Origin: Spirochaeta isovalerica
Lineage (GTDB): Bacteria > Spirochaetota > Spirochaetia > DSM-2461
Direction of reading: 5' to 3'
Assembly: GCF_014207565.1 (NCBI RefSeq)
Contig: NZ_JACHGJ010000011.1
Location: 62,179-126,178, forward strand
DNA length: 64,000 bases
Of the stretch, positions 34,639 through 44,001 are shown piece by piece. The notes under the pieces are model-generated. The model ran no database searches. It was not told where the DNA came from and saw only the letters and a program-made list of their open reading frames with translations. Both the position numbers and the translations under genes were made by a program. Every line of letters begins with the position of its first letter. Position 1 is the first letter of the stretch.

Positions 34639-35834
34639 TGGAAAAGATCCTGGATCCCCAATGGAGGCTCCCCGTTAAATCGTGGTGCTCCTCCATTGAA
34701 GATTCCGCCATGAGCCAGATCGCCAATCTGGCCGGGCATCCCGCCCTTTTCAAACATATCGCTATTATGCCCGACTGCCATAGCGGTTACGGCATGCCCA
34801 TCGGCGGTGTCATCGCCAGTGAAAGTTATGTGGTTCCCAATGCCGTCGGTGTCGATATCGGCTGCGGCATGGGGGCTGTCGAAACGGATCTGAACCTATC
34901 TGATATTCAGGATAACAGGACTATCCGGTCTCTGCTCGATGCGGTTAAGGCTTCTGTTCCGGTCGGTGAAGGTCATGCTCATAGAGAAGAAAAGGGCTGG
35001 GAGGGTTTCGAGGCCTTTCTCGAGTCCATACCGGACTCTCCCGGATGGTTCAGTCCCGCAGTCTGGAGCCTGGCGAAGAGGAATCTCGGAACGCTCGGCG
35101 GCGGAAATCATTTCATTGAACTTCAGCATGATGAAAACAATCGCATCTGGCTGATGCTCCACTCGGGATCGAGAAATCTCGGATACAAAATCGCCGAATT
35201 CTACAACAATCTCGCCAGGGAAAAAGAGACCCGTCCCGATGATCTGGCCTATCTCAGCGCAGACAGTCCCGGTGGAAAAGCATATATCCGCGATATGGTT
35301 TTCGCCATGGCTTATGCTGCAGAGAACAGGAGCCGGATGATGACGGCATTCAAGGAATCCCTCCTGGACCTGTTTCCCGGCGCTGCTTTTATCAGAGAGA
35401 TTAATATTCATCACAATTTTGCCGCCAGAGAAAAACATTTCGGGAAGGATGTGTGGATTCATCGCAAAGGGGCCACCTCCGCCGCCGGGGGAGAGATGGG
35501 AATAATACCGGGAAGTATGGGGACGGCTTCCTACATTGTCAGAGGTCTCGGAAACCCGGAATCCTTTATGTCCTGTTCACATGGCGCGGGAAGGATTATG
35601 AGCCGAACGAAAGCCTGCCGCGAATTGTCGGTGGATGAATGTAATGCCGCTATGGGAGATATCGTCTTTGACCGGTGGCGCATGGTCGGGAAAGGAAACA
35701 GGAAAAACCGCCATATGCTTGATCTCGGAGAGAGCCCTCTGGCTTACAAGAACATTGATGATGTCATCGATGCCCAAAGGGATCTTGTCGAACCGGTTGT
35801 AAAATTGAAGCCTCTCGGAGTGATCAAAGGCTAG
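34638..35834 (+). CDS. rtcB: RNA-splicing ligase RtcB
   Basis: 398 residues. RtcB joins 2',3'-cyclic phosphate and 5'-OH RNA ends using GTP and Mn2+. Motifs: GVDIGCGMGA (metal Asp/Cys), GTLGGGNHFIEL (metal His), MLHSGSRNLG and the guanylylated-His loop SCSHGAGRIMSR. It belongs to the shorter RtcB group of about 400 residues. The start is ATG 34638, overlapping the TraB stop as TGATG; the frame also extends upstream to 34599, but the overlap and the EKILDPQW start favour 34638. There is no adjacent RtcA or RtcR. Its place after TPR and TraB-family genes is unusual. Confidence 0.95.
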   Translation: MEKILDPQWRLPVKSWCSSIEDSAMSQIANLAGHPALFKHIAIMPDCHSGYGMPIGGVIASESYVVPNAVGVDIGCGMGAVETDLNLSDIQDNRTIRSLLDAVKASVPVGEGHAHREEKGWEGFEAFLESIPDSPGWFSPAVWSLAKRNLGTLGGGNHFIELQHDENNRIWLMLHSGSRNLGYKIAEFYNNLAREKETRPDDLAYLSADSPGGKAYIRDMVFAMAYAAENRSRMMTAFKESLLDLFPGAAFIREINIHHNFAAREKHFGKDVWIHRKGATSAAGGEMGIIPGSMGTASYIVRGLGNPESFMSCSHGAGRIMSRTKACRELSVDECNAAMGDIVFDRWRMVGKGNRKNRHMLDLGESPLAYKNIDDVIDAQRDLVEPVVKLKPLGVIKG

Positions 35835-35842
35835 CCGCCATT

Positions 35843-37168
35843 TTACTTATGAAAGATATTGTTCAAAACGGCTTTGATTTTTTCCGGTTCTTTTCCCGGG
35901 GCGGGAGCGTAAAACTTGTTATATCCCATCTCTTTGGCGGTCTTCTCCCGCCGTTTTAAATGGGAGACTTTTCTGATTTCTCCTGCCAGGCTCAGCTCTC
36001 CCGCCGAAGCGAGTTCCGCCGGAAGGGACAATCCCGTTCTGGCGGAATAAATAGCCAGAGCCAGGGGCAGCTCAATACCCACTTCACTGATTTTTAAACC
36101 GCCGGCAATATTGATGTAGATATCCTGATCGGAAAAACGGATTCCCCCGTGCTTTTCCAGAACAGCGGCGACTCGTGAAACTCTCTGCGAGTCTATCCGG
36201 TCAGAGTAAACCCGGGAGGATCCTCCTTTGGCCGGAACAGTGAGAGCCTGTATTTCCACCATGAGAATTCGGGAGCCTTCGTATACCGATGCTATGGCTA
36301 TTCCCGCGGGTATGTCTCCTTGTCTTTTTTCCAGAAAAATCCCCGAAGGATTTGTCACTTCATTCAGTCCCTTGCCGTCCATTAGAAAAAGACCGATTTC
36401 ATCGATACTGCCGAAACGGTTTTTCGTGGAGCGGAGGATCCGCAGATCAGAGTCGGACTGATCAAAGTAGAGAACCGTATCAACCATGTGCTCAATGACT
36501 TTAGGTCCGGCAATGGTTCCTTCCTTCGTGACATGGGCAATGAGAAAAATGGAACTGCTGTGTTCTTTGGCCCAGCTTATCAGCTCGTGACAGCAGAATT
36601 TCAGTTGACCGACTGTGCCGGGAACAGATCCGGCTTCCGATGCGAACAGAGTCTGGATGGAATCGATAATAACCAGTTTCGGTCTGCCTTTTTCCAACTC
36701 TGTTAAAATTCGGGCGAGATCGAAATCCGTCAGAATTTTCAAATCCGAACCGGTGACACCGAGCCTGTGTGCTCTCATTTTTATCTGTCCGGGAGATTCC
36801 TCCCCCGAAACGTAAAGAACCGATTCTTTTTTCGCGGCAGTGCCGGAAAGCTGGAGCATGAGAGTCGATTTCCCGATCCCCGGTTCTCCCCCGATAAGAA
36901 TGGCAGAGCCCTTCATGATTCCGCCGCCCAGTACCCGGTCGACTTCCCCTATCCCCGATCCGGTTCTTATATCCGGAGTCGTTTCAATTTTATCGATGGA
37001 CTGCACGGGGGAAAGCGCGATATCCCTGCCCGCAGGAGTGGATCGGTTCTCCTCAGCCGAAACTTCGGTAAAACTGTTCCACTCGCCGCATTCGGGACAG
37101 CGTCCGAGCCATTTGGGTTCGCGATGATCACATATGCTGCAAAGAAAGACTGTCTTTTTTTTTGCCAA
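35843..37168 (-). CDS. radA: DNA repair/recombination protein RadA (Sms)
   Basis: 441 residues. The N-terminal C4 zinc finger (CSICDHREPKWLGRCPECG), the RecA-like Walker A GGEPGIGKST, the RadA-specific KNRFG motif and a C-terminal Lon-protease-like domain are all present. RadA is a helicase-like branch-migration protein in recombination repair. The start is a TTG at 37168 (seven residues before the zinc finger, as in other RadA proteins) with no convincing ribosome site; it begins 12 bases after the stop of the cyclophilin-FKBP gene. It converges with rtcB (8 bases apart). Confidence 0.96.
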   Translation of the reverse strand: MAKKKTVFLCSICDHREPKWLGRCPECGEWNSFTEVSAEENRSTPAGRDIALSPVQSIDKIETTPDIRTGSGIGEVDRVLGGGIMKGSAILIGGEPGIGKSTLMLQLSGTAAKKESVLYVSGEESPGQIKMRAHRLGVTGSDLKILTDFDLARILTELEKGRPKLVIIDSIQTLFASEAGSVPGTVGQLKFCCHELISWAKEHSSSIFLIAHVTKEGTIAGPKVIEHMVDTVLYFDQSDSDLRILRSTKNRFGSIDEIGLFLMDGKGLNEVTNPSGIFLEKRQGDIPAGIAIASVYEGSRILMVEIQALTVPAKGGSSRVYSDRIDSQRVSRVAAVLEKHGGIRFSDQDIYINIAGGLKISEVGIELPLALAIYSARTGLSLPAELASAGELSLAGEIRKVSHLKRREKTAKEMGYNKFYAPAPGKEPEKIKAVLNNIFHK

Positions 37169-37180
37169 ATCTATGCCGTT

Positions 37181-38200
37181 CTATTTTATATCCAGAAGTT
37201 CAACCTGAAACAGAAGCCAGGAATTGGGAGCAATCGGTCCGGCCTGAACATCACCGTAAGCCAGATTGGGCGGTATGATTACCGACCTCTGTTCACCGAT
37301 AGACATGGAAAGAAGAGTTTCATCCCATCCGGCGATAACGGACTGGGTTCCGACTGTGAATTCAAAGGGCTGACCTCTTGATATGGAGCTGTCAAAAACA
37401 GTGCCATCGATGAGCATAGCTGTATAATGAACGCTCACGGTGTCTCCGTTCTGCGCTTTAATGCCATTACCTTCTCTGGATATATTGTAATAAATACCGG
37501 TCAGAGTTTTCTGAACACCCTCTCCCAAAGCGTCAATGGCCGCAAAGACATCGGGATTTTCAGTTTTAAAAGTTTCCAGCTGCCGGTCAAGAGCCACTTT
37601 GCTCAGACGATTGAAGGTGTCTTGATCCGTTTGGAAAGAGAGAGCATCAGAATCGGTTCTGACAATCTCGACAGATAAAATTTCCTGTCCTCTTTTCAAT
37701 TTGGCCAGAACCGCATTTCCCTCAACCAGGCGTCCGAAAGCAGTATATTTCCCATTCAGAACGGAGTCAGTTGTTTTTGAAATAAAGAAACGGCTTCCGC
37801 TGGACATGCCGGAAACGGCATCCATTGAGATAAGGCCCGGTTGATCGTATGTAAGAGAACTGTCCATTTCCACAGGAAAGTTGTATCCGATATCGGAACT
37901 TCCGTTATTAGCCGGATCCCCTGCGAACAAAGCGTAATTTTCTATTTCGCGATAAAATTCCATACCATCGTAGAAACCCTCTTCCGCAACATTTATAAAA
38001 TTCAGTACTGTCAGCGGCGCTGTTTCATAATCGAGATCGAAAATCATCGTACCTTTGTCTGTTGCTATTTTTGCGTATATTCCGGGATTTAAGAGAGATT
38101 CGCCGTCTTTATACAGGTCTTCCGTGGTCTGTCCTTTAGCGGAAAGAAGCACTGTGGAGATTAAAAGCAGCGTAATGACTGCCCATATTCGTTTTATCAT
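37181..38200 (-). CDS. Exported cyclophilin-FKBP fusion protein, cyclophilin active site degenerate
   Basis: About 339 residues with a signal peptide (WAVITLLLISTVLLSAKG). Residues about 40-185 are a cyclophilin domain and about 240-339 an FKBP domain (VSVHYTAMLIDGTVFDSS, VIAGWDE, NLAYG). Such dual immunophilins are known in spirochaetes. In this copy the cyclophilin catalytic residues have changed: FHRVI and QGGD became FYREI and FAGD, and the MANAG.GTNGS loop became MDAVSGMSSGS. The FKBP Trp and Tyr remain. AGGA lies eight bases before ATG 38200 (a second in-frame ATG lies two codons upstream). The intact paralogue is upstream at 38339. Confidence 0.86.
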   Translation of the reverse strand: MIKRIWAVITLLLISTVLLSAKGQTTEDLYKDGESLLNPGIYAKIATDKGTMIFDLDYETAPLTVLNFINVAEEGFYDGMEFYREIENYALFAGDPANNGSSDIGYNFPVEMDSSLTYDQPGLISMDAVSGMSSGSRFFISKTTDSVLNGKYTAFGRLVEGNAVLAKLKRGQEILSVEIVRTDSDALSFQTDQDTFNRLSKVALDRQLETFKTENPDVFAAIDALGEGVQKTLTGIYYNISREGNGIKAQNGDTVSVHYTAMLIDGTVFDSSISRGQPFEFTVGTQSVIAGWDETLLSMSIGEQRSVIIPPNLAYGDVQAGPIAPNSWLLFQVELLDIK

Positions 38201-38296
38201 AATCATGTTCCTGTGGTCGTGGTCTTAAAGGCTGCATAAGCCTCTATAAAGTTAACATATAATAAATGAAATTGCGATGTTTCCGTTACAAAGAAA

Positions 38297-38323
38297 AAAA
38301 GCCGTTTTATTAAAACGGCTTTT
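38297..38323. terminator. Terminator between the two cyclophilin-FKBP genes
   Basis: A stem of about 12 bp built on GCCGTTTT/AAAACGGC has A runs before it and T runs after it on both strands. It probably ends the upstream copy's transcript (minus strand), so the two paralogues are separate units. Confidence 0.8.
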
Positions 38324-38338
38324 AAGTACAAGGAACAA

Positions 38339-39367
38339 TCAGTAACTGATCAGTTCAACCTCAAAAACGAGCCATGTGTCGGGAGGAATAATTCCGCCGG
38401 CACCACGACTGCCGTAGGCCATTTCGGGGGGCAGAACGATTGTTCTCTTCTCTCCGACTTTCATGGAAAGAACAGTTTCGTCCCAACCGGGGATAACCTG
38501 GCGGGCGCCGACGACAAACTCGAAGGGCTGGTTTCTATCGACGGAAGAATCGAATTTTCTGCCGTCCATGAAAGTTCCCGTATAGTGAACTGTTACTTTT
38601 GTTCCGGCGGGGGGAGTTTTTCCCGTACCTTCTTTTTTGATAACATAGCGTATTCCCGAGTCTGTTACCTGGGCATCGGGCCATCTGCTGTTGATTTCAT
38701 CGATGATGGCTTTACTGGCTTCTTCAGCTTTTTTTCTGGCATCGGCCACAAGCTTTTCATTGATGGCATCGAATGCCGCCTGGTCAGCCTGGAATGCCTC
38801 GGCTTCGGCGCCGTTGCGGATAATGGTCACTTTTTTGATTTCATCGCCCTGCTTGATGGCGTTGACAACATCCTGACCTTCCACGACATGGCCGAAAATG
38901 GTGTGTTTGCCCTGGAGCCAGTCAGTGGCCACATGAGTTATGAAAAACTGACTTCCGTTTGTGCCGGGACCGGCATTGGCCATAGCCAGAACACCCGGTC
39001 CGTCGAAGACAAGGCTGTCATCGATTTCATCGGCGAAATTGTACCCGGGGCCGCCGGCTCCCGTACCCATGGGATCTCCTCCCTGTATCATGAAATCGGC
39101 GATGACCCTGTGGAATTTCAATCCGTCGTAGTAAGGTCCGCTTTTCACGGAAGTATTCATCTTGCCTTCCGCAAGGGCGACAAAGTTAATAACTGTAAGG
39201 GGTGTTTTTTCGTATTCCAGGGATAGGATGATATCTCCCCTGGTGGTTTCCATAACGGCGTAGAGGCCGTCAGGCAGGTTTTTTGCTTCTTCACATGCAG
39301 ACATAGTTACGGTGACGAGCAATAAAGTAAGTGTAGACAATAGTCTGGAGAACCTGAAATTGCTCAT
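38339..39367 (-). CDS. Cyclophilin-FKBP fusion lipoprotein (dual immunophilin)
   Basis: 342 residues. A lipobox (VTMSAC) makes it an envelope lipoprotein. The cyclophilin domain (about 28-190) is intact, with FHRVIADFMIQGGD, MANAGPGTNGSQFFIT and WLQGKHTIFG; the FKBP domain (about 250-342) has VTVHYTGTFMDGRKFDSS, VIPGWDE, MAYGSRGAGGIIPP and VFEVEL. Both halves should have peptidyl-prolyl isomerase activity on exported proteins. AGGAGG lies six bases before ATG 39367; a TTG/ATG extension to 39433 has no support. The degenerate paralogue lies downstream. Confidence 0.93.
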   Translation of the reverse strand: MSNFRFSRLLSTLTLLLVTVTMSACEEAKNLPDGLYAVMETTRGDIILSLEYEKTPLTVINFVALAEGKMNTSVKSGPYYDGLKFHRVIADFMIQGGDPMGTGAGGPGYNFADEIDDSLVFDGPGVLAMANAGPGTNGSQFFITHVATDWLQGKHTIFGHVVEGQDVVNAIKQGDEIKKVTIIRNGAEAEAFQADQAAFDAINEKLVADARKKAEEASKAIIDEINSRWPDAQVTDSGIRYVIKKEGTGKTPPAGTKVTVHYTGTFMDGRKFDSSVDRNQPFEFVVGARQVIPGWDETVLSMKVGEKRTIVLPPEMAYGSRGAGGIIPPDTWLVFEVELISY

Positions 39368-39439
39368 ATCTCCTCCTGTAAGAAATTTTCCATACGATAA
39401 CACAATTGGATTATTAAAAAAAGAGTGCACCATATACGG

Positions 39440-40873
39440 TTAGAGGAAGTTCCAGCGATTCTCCCCGGTCAAATTGACCAGGCCGGATTCCTCCAGGTGC
39501 CCGGCGATGACATCGCCAAGAAAAATTTCTCTGTCGATAGCTTCAAGGCTATGTCCTGTATCCGGGAAGAAGCCCAGCCTCTTATTGCTTTCCAGATCGG
39601 TATGAGCGATTCTGTATGTCTTGTTTTCATCCAGAGGAACTCCCCGGATTTCGACGCTTTTGATTCTGTTGCCTTTTTTTAACGACAAATCGGCTTCAAC
39701 TCTCATTCCGCTTATCTGTGGAATGCCGATGGGTGCCCCTCTCAGGCCGTGGTGATAGAAACGGTTCAGATTTTCATCCAGACCTTTTTCAAGGCTTTCC
39801 AGAATGGCCGATCCTGTCATTGTGGACACACAGGGATTCGCTGTTGAAAAACAGGCTCTGTTCAAGTCGGCACGGGTTATTTCTCCTTTCGAAATGGGCT
39901 TTTGAAGATTGCCCGCGGCGACAAGAGCCAGTTCCGTATTACCGTAGCGGCACAGCGCGTCTGCTGTCAGGTTGCCCAGGGCACACTCATTCCAGTAATC
40001 CAGGTCCAGATCCCTTTGGGCGGCTGCCACAAACTGCCGACCTATGACCGCAGCTTCCTCTCTGGCCTTTTCTATGGCTGATATAATCTCGGGAGCCTCT
40101 TCTACATGATCATTGACAGGGTATAGAAATGCTTTTTTAGATATGATCTTTCCGGTCTCTGAGTCGACGGTAATATCGACCCGCCCCAGGTATTCTCCAT
40201 ACTGACCGCAATGGTGGATTAGGTTTTCGCTGTTGTTTATAACGCCGCCCGGTGTCCGCGTGTGACTGTGCCCGCCGATAACCAGATCTATATCATCGTT
40301 ATTGAAAAGAATTTCGATGTCCTCCTGAATGCCCATGTGGGATAGGAATATAATCACCTGAGCACCTTTTTCTTTCAGCTTTTCTGTCTGTTCCTGCGCA
40401 CAGGATACATTGTCGGGAAAATGGAGCCCCAGGGGTTCATAAGCTCTGCCCCAGGGGTTGGACATGCCGAAAACACCGATTTTTATCGGACCGAAATAAA
40501 AAATCATGTTTTCCTTCAGCCCTTCGAGAGGCGGATTTTCTCCGTTTCGGAAGTTAGCCCCCAGAACAGGAAAGTTCAAGCGTTTAAGGGACTCTTTCAG
40601 GGAATCCAGACCGTAGACCAGTCCAATGTCATTCCCGACAGTCTGGGCATCGTATCCCATGGCATTGAGGATGTGTGTGTAGGCTCGGCATTTTGTCAGC
40701 CCGCAGTAATCGAGGCTGCGGTCCGAGCTGTCTCCCGCGTCAAAAAAAAGGCAGGTTTTCCCTTCTGCTTCCGCAATGGCCCGCTCTCTTTTGTATATGG
40801 TGAAAATCCTGGCGCTGTTTCTGTCTCTTCCATGAATGTCTGAAGTAAAGAAAATAGTAAAATCGCGATTCAT
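39440..40873 (-). CDS. 5'-nucleotidase/metallophosphoesterase (UshA/YfkN-like), no signal peptide
   Basis: 477 residues. The N-terminal metallophosphoesterase has FFTSDIHGRDR, FFDAGDSSDRSLDY and VIGGHSHTR for the two-metal site. The C-terminal half is a 5'-nucleotidase-type substrate domain with GNLTADALCRYG, VAAGNLQKPISKG and a binding loop DYNG-like region. Relatives such as UshA and YfkN are usually exported, but this protein begins MNRDFTIFFTSDIHG with no signal peptide, so it is probably cytoplasmic. AGAGG precedes ATG 40873. It follows serA on the same strand after a terminator. Confidence 0.88.
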   Translation of the reverse strand: MNRDFTIFFTSDIHGRDRNSARIFTIYKRERAIAEAEGKTCLFFDAGDSSDRSLDYCGLTKCRAYTHILNAMGYDAQTVGNDIGLVYGLDSLKESLKRLNFPVLGANFRNGENPPLEGLKENMIFYFGPIKIGVFGMSNPWGRAYEPLGLHFPDNVSCAQEQTEKLKEKGAQVIIFLSHMGIQEDIEILFNNDDIDLVIGGHSHTRTPGGVINNSENLIHHCGQYGEYLGRVDITVDSETGKIISKKAFLYPVNDHVEEAPEIISAIEKAREEAAVIGRQFVAAAQRDLDLDYWNECALGNLTADALCRYGNTELALVAAGNLQKPISKGEITRADLNRACFSTANPCVSTMTGSAILESLEKGLDENLNRFYHHGLRGAPIGIPQISGMRVEADLSLKKGNRIKSVEIRGVPLDENKTYRIAHTDLESNKRLGFFPDTGHSLEAIDREIFLGDVIAGHLEESGLVNLTGENRWNFL

Positions 40874-40932
40874 GTATAATGACCTCTTTCTGTTCAGTCT
40901 TAATCTACAGATATACTATTCCGGAATTAACG

Positions 40933-40961
40933 AAAAAAAAAGGAGTCCTCTTCAGAACTCC
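40933..40961 (-). terminator. Terminator of the aspS-serA operon
   Basis: On the minus strand GGAGTtCT pairs with AGgACTCC around a GAAG tetraloop (one mismatch), followed by a run of T (complement of the A run at 40933-40941). It lies after the serA stop. Confidence 0.8.
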
Positions 40962-40999
40962 CTTTGCTTATGAAAATTGTTATCTCAATTTATCTGGCC

Positions 41000-42166
41000 T
41001 CAGTCGATAACTCTGGCTATAAGAACACAATCGGAGGATTTTATTCCCTCTACCAGCTCTGCGACATCAGAACCTTTTGCCACTTCAATGATGTTATAGT
41101 AGATTTCCCCTCTGTGCTGGGATGCCATTCCTTCTGTCGAGATACCTTTAGCGGAAAGACCTTTCAGCAGGTCGTTCATCTGATCATTGCACTCTTTTGT
41201 CGCCAGTATGATTCTGGTTCCGCCATTGTAATCGAGCGTACAGGAGGGGAAGTTGACAGAGTTGACGATATTTCCCGTTTCCAGGAAATCCTTCAGCTGC
41301 TGGGATACCATTTCCGCACAGTTTTCTTCCGCTTCATCAGTCGATGCCCCCAGGTGGGGAACGCAGATGACATTGTCCTTTCCGATAACCGTATTGTTGG
41401 GGAAGTCGGTAACGTATTTGGCTATCTGTCCTGCCGCAACGGCATCTACAGCAGCCTGGTCATCGATGATGCCCCCTCTGGCGAAGTTGAGAATAACGGC
41501 GTTTTTCTTCATCAGCTTCATGTTTTCTGCGTTGATAATGCCTTTAGTTCCGTCATTGAGGGGAACATGAACTGTCACATAGTCACAGACTTTCAGCATC
41601 TTATCGAGGTTATCCGCCTGATGGATGCTGCTGGAAATATTCCAGGCGGCTTTCAGGGTCAGATAGGGGTCGTATCCGTAAACTTCCATTCCAAGAGCGG
41701 AGCAGGCGTTGGCGACCTGAACACCGATGGCTCCCAGTCCGATTACGCCCAGTTTCTTGCCTTTGATTTCTCCACCGGCAAAGTTGGATTTGTTTTTTTC
41801 CACGACTTTAGCGACATCTTCTTCCCCGGCAATAGTCTTTGTCCAGGCAACACCGCCGGCAAAGTCTCTGGCAGTCGTCAGCATGGCGCCGATAACGAGC
41901 TCTTTAACCGAGTTGGCATTTGCCCCCGGTGCGTTGAACACAACGATTCCCTGTTCCGTACATCTGTCCAGGGGGATATTGTTTACCCCGGCTCCTGCTC
42001 TGGCGACAACTTTGACTGATGCAGGAATTTCCATATCATGCATTTTGTAGCTTCTCAAGATGATCCCGTCGGGATTTGTCCCGTCTTCCGATATGCTATA
42101 GCTCTCGCCGGGGAGCAACCCCAATCCCTTTTCTGAAATCTTGTTTAAAGTCTGTATTTTAAACAC
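41000..42166 (-). CDS. serA: D-3-phosphoglycerate dehydrogenase with C-terminal ACT domain
   Basis: 388 residues. It oxidises 3-phosphoglycerate for serine synthesis. NAD-binding LGVIGLGAIGVQVANA, the catalytic Arg in NFARGGIID and His in CVPHLGAST are present, and a C-terminal ACT-like region (about 320-388) may sense serine. The start needs care: the frame opens at TTG 42172, which lies directly on GGAGG, so GTG 42166, six bases after GGAGG, is the better start. It follows aspS by 29 bases and is probably in one operon. A terminator follows its stop. Confidence 0.93.
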   Translation of the reverse strand: MFKIQTLNKISEKGLGLLPGESYSISEDGTNPDGIILRSYKMHDMEIPASVKVVARAGAGVNNIPLDRCTEQGIVVFNAPGANANSVKELVIGAMLTTARDFAGGVAWTKTIAGEEDVAKVVEKNKSNFAGGEIKGKKLGVIGLGAIGVQVANACSALGMEVYGYDPYLTLKAAWNISSSIHQADNLDKMLKVCDYVTVHVPLNDGTKGIINAENMKLMKKNAVILNFARGGIIDDQAAVDAVAAGQIAKYVTDFPNNTVIGKDNVICVPHLGASTDEAEENCAEMVSQQLKDFLETGNIVNSVNFPSCTLDYNGGTRIILATKECNDQMNDLLKGLSAKGISTEGMASQHRGEIYYNIIEVAKGSDVAELVEGIKSSDCVLIARVID

Positions 42167-42195
42167 TCTCAACCTCCGGTATTTTTTTGACTATA

Positions 42196-43995
42196 TCATT
42201 CTGCCGCCTGGGTATCAGGAGACTCTTTGTATACGATCTGAAGATGAAGGTCGCTGACCTGCTCTTCATCGACATGGGCGGGACAATCGTCCATAGGAGA
42301 AATGCCCATATTGTTTTTCGGGAAGGGGATGACATCGCGAATTGTTTCTCTTCCCGCCATGATCATGACCAACCGGTCCAGTCCCGAAGCGATTCCTCCA
42401 TGGGGGGGGGCTCCGTAGCGGAAAGATTCAAGCAGAAATCCAAAGCGCTCTTCCGCCAGCTCCTTCGGAAATCCGACGATATTGAAAATTCTCTGCTGCA
42501 GCACCGGATCATGGACCCTGATAGACCCCGAAGCCAGTTCGTAGCCGTTGAGGACCAGGTCGTAGAGATCTCCGAGGACATCCCCGGGATTCTCTTCCAT
42601 GGTATCGATAAAGCGGTCCTGAGGCATGGAGAACATATGGTGAGCCGGTTCCCAGCACTCTTCTTCCTCGTTGTAATCGAAGAGGGGGAAGTCGACTATC
42701 CAGCAGAAACGGTACTGGCTTTCGTCTATAAGGTTCAGATCCTTACCGAGACGGCTTCTCACAGCGCCGAGAGAGGTACAGGCTGTTTTCCAGGGCGCAC
42801 CCATCAGGAGAATCAGGTCCCCTTCTTTTGCGCCGAGTCCTTCTTTGATCCGGTCCGCCGTGTTCTGGTAGAACTTGGAAATTCCGCCGTCGAGGCCCTC
42901 AGCTGTGACTTTCATCCAGGCCAGGCCTTTGGCGCCGTATTTCTTCGCTGTATCCTCCAGCTCGGTAATTTTCTTTCTCGAATAGGCTTCCGCTGCGCCG
43001 GGAACGACCAGCGCTTTGACAGCCCCTTTGCCGTCTTCCAGAACGGATTTGAATACGGAGAAATCCCCTCCGTCCACGTAGGGTGCGAAATCCCGGAATT
43101 TGAGATCGAATCTCAGGTCGGGCTTGTCGCTACCGTATGTATTCATGGCATCGTGATAGCTTATTCTCTCGAAAGTTGCGGGCAGTTCGATATTCATCAG
43201 TTTCCGGAAGATATGCTGATACATGGCTTCGGTCATTTCGAAAACATCGTCCGCCGAAACGAAGCTCATTTCCACGTCGATCTGGGTGAACTCGAGCTGT
43301 CTGTCTCCTCTGGCGTCCTCATCGCGGTAACACCGGGCGATCTGGAAATAGCGGTCAAAACCGGAGACCATGAGGATCTGCTTGTAGAGCTGGGGCGACT
43401 GGGGAAGGGCGAAAAATTTCCCTTCGTGGAGCCGAGAGGGAACGAGAAAGTCCCTGGCTCCTTCGGGCGTGGATTTTATCAGGGTCGGAGTTTCGATCTC
43501 CATAAAATCGCGGCTGTCGAAAAACTCTCTGACAGCGAAAGCCAGATCGGTCCTGAGTTTGATTCTCTTCTGCATTCCTGCGCTTCTCAGGTCGAGATAG
43601 CGGTAACGGAGCCGGAGGTTTTCATTGGCTTCGCTCTCTTCATCAATCATGAAGGGAAGTGTTTCGCAGCTGTTGAGAATGGTTATTTTCTCGGCTTTCA
43701 CCTCGATTTCACCGGTACTCATATCTTTATTGACCATGGAGTCGGGGCGCTTGCGAACTTCACCCTCCACGGCGATTACATATTCTATTTTCAGGGATTC
43801 GGCATCGCTTTTCAGTTTTTCATCAGCATCTTCGTCAATGACGACCTGAGTCATGCCGTATCTGTCTCTGAGATTGAGGAAATGGATTCCCCCGTGGTCG
43901 CGGTTTCTGTGTACCCATCCGTTGAGTGTTACTTTTTTTCCGGCCCAGCTCGCGTCGAGCTGGCCGCATGTTGCCGTACGTCTGTTTTTTACCAT
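42196..43995 (-). CDS. aspS: Aspartyl-tRNA synthetase (bacterial type)
   Basis: 599 residues. The N-terminal OB anticodon domain begins GKKVTLNGWVHRNRDHGG. Class II motifs: FMEIETPTLIKSTPEGARDF (motif 1 region), ARCYRDEDARGDRQLEFTQID (motif 2) and GIASGLDRLVMIMAG (motif 3); the bacterial GAD insertion is about 290-420. The start ATG 43995 has no ribosome site. A promoter TTGATT-17-TACATT ends six bases before it, so the mRNA may be leaderless. A plus-strand ORF of 612 codons across it is a shadow. Confidence 0.97.
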   Translation of the reverse strand: MVKNRRTATCGQLDASWAGKKVTLNGWVHRNRDHGGIHFLNLRDRYGMTQVVIDEDADEKLKSDAESLKIEYVIAVEGEVRKRPDSMVNKDMSTGEIEVKAEKITILNSCETLPFMIDEESEANENLRLRYRYLDLRSAGMQKRIKLRTDLAFAVREFFDSRDFMEIETPTLIKSTPEGARDFLVPSRLHEGKFFALPQSPQLYKQILMVSGFDRYFQIARCYRDEDARGDRQLEFTQIDVEMSFVSADDVFEMTEAMYQHIFRKLMNIELPATFERISYHDAMNTYGSDKPDLRFDLKFRDFAPYVDGGDFSVFKSVLEDGKGAVKALVVPGAAEAYSRKKITELEDTAKKYGAKGLAWMKVTAEGLDGGISKFYQNTADRIKEGLGAKEGDLILLMGAPWKTACTSLGAVRSRLGKDLNLIDESQYRFCWIVDFPLFDYNEEEECWEPAHHMFSMPQDRFIDTMEENPGDVLGDLYDLVLNGYELASGSIRVHDPVLQQRIFNIVGFPKELAEERFGFLLESFRYGAPPHGGIASGLDRLVMIMAGRETIRDVIPFPKNNMGISPMDDCPAHVDEEQVSDLHLQIVYKESPDTQAAE

Positions 43996-44001
43996 GTAGC
44001 T

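Noticed and set aside
40964..42019. Plus-strand open frame of 351 codons
   Set aside because: Antisense to serA, whose NAD and catalytic motifs are intact.
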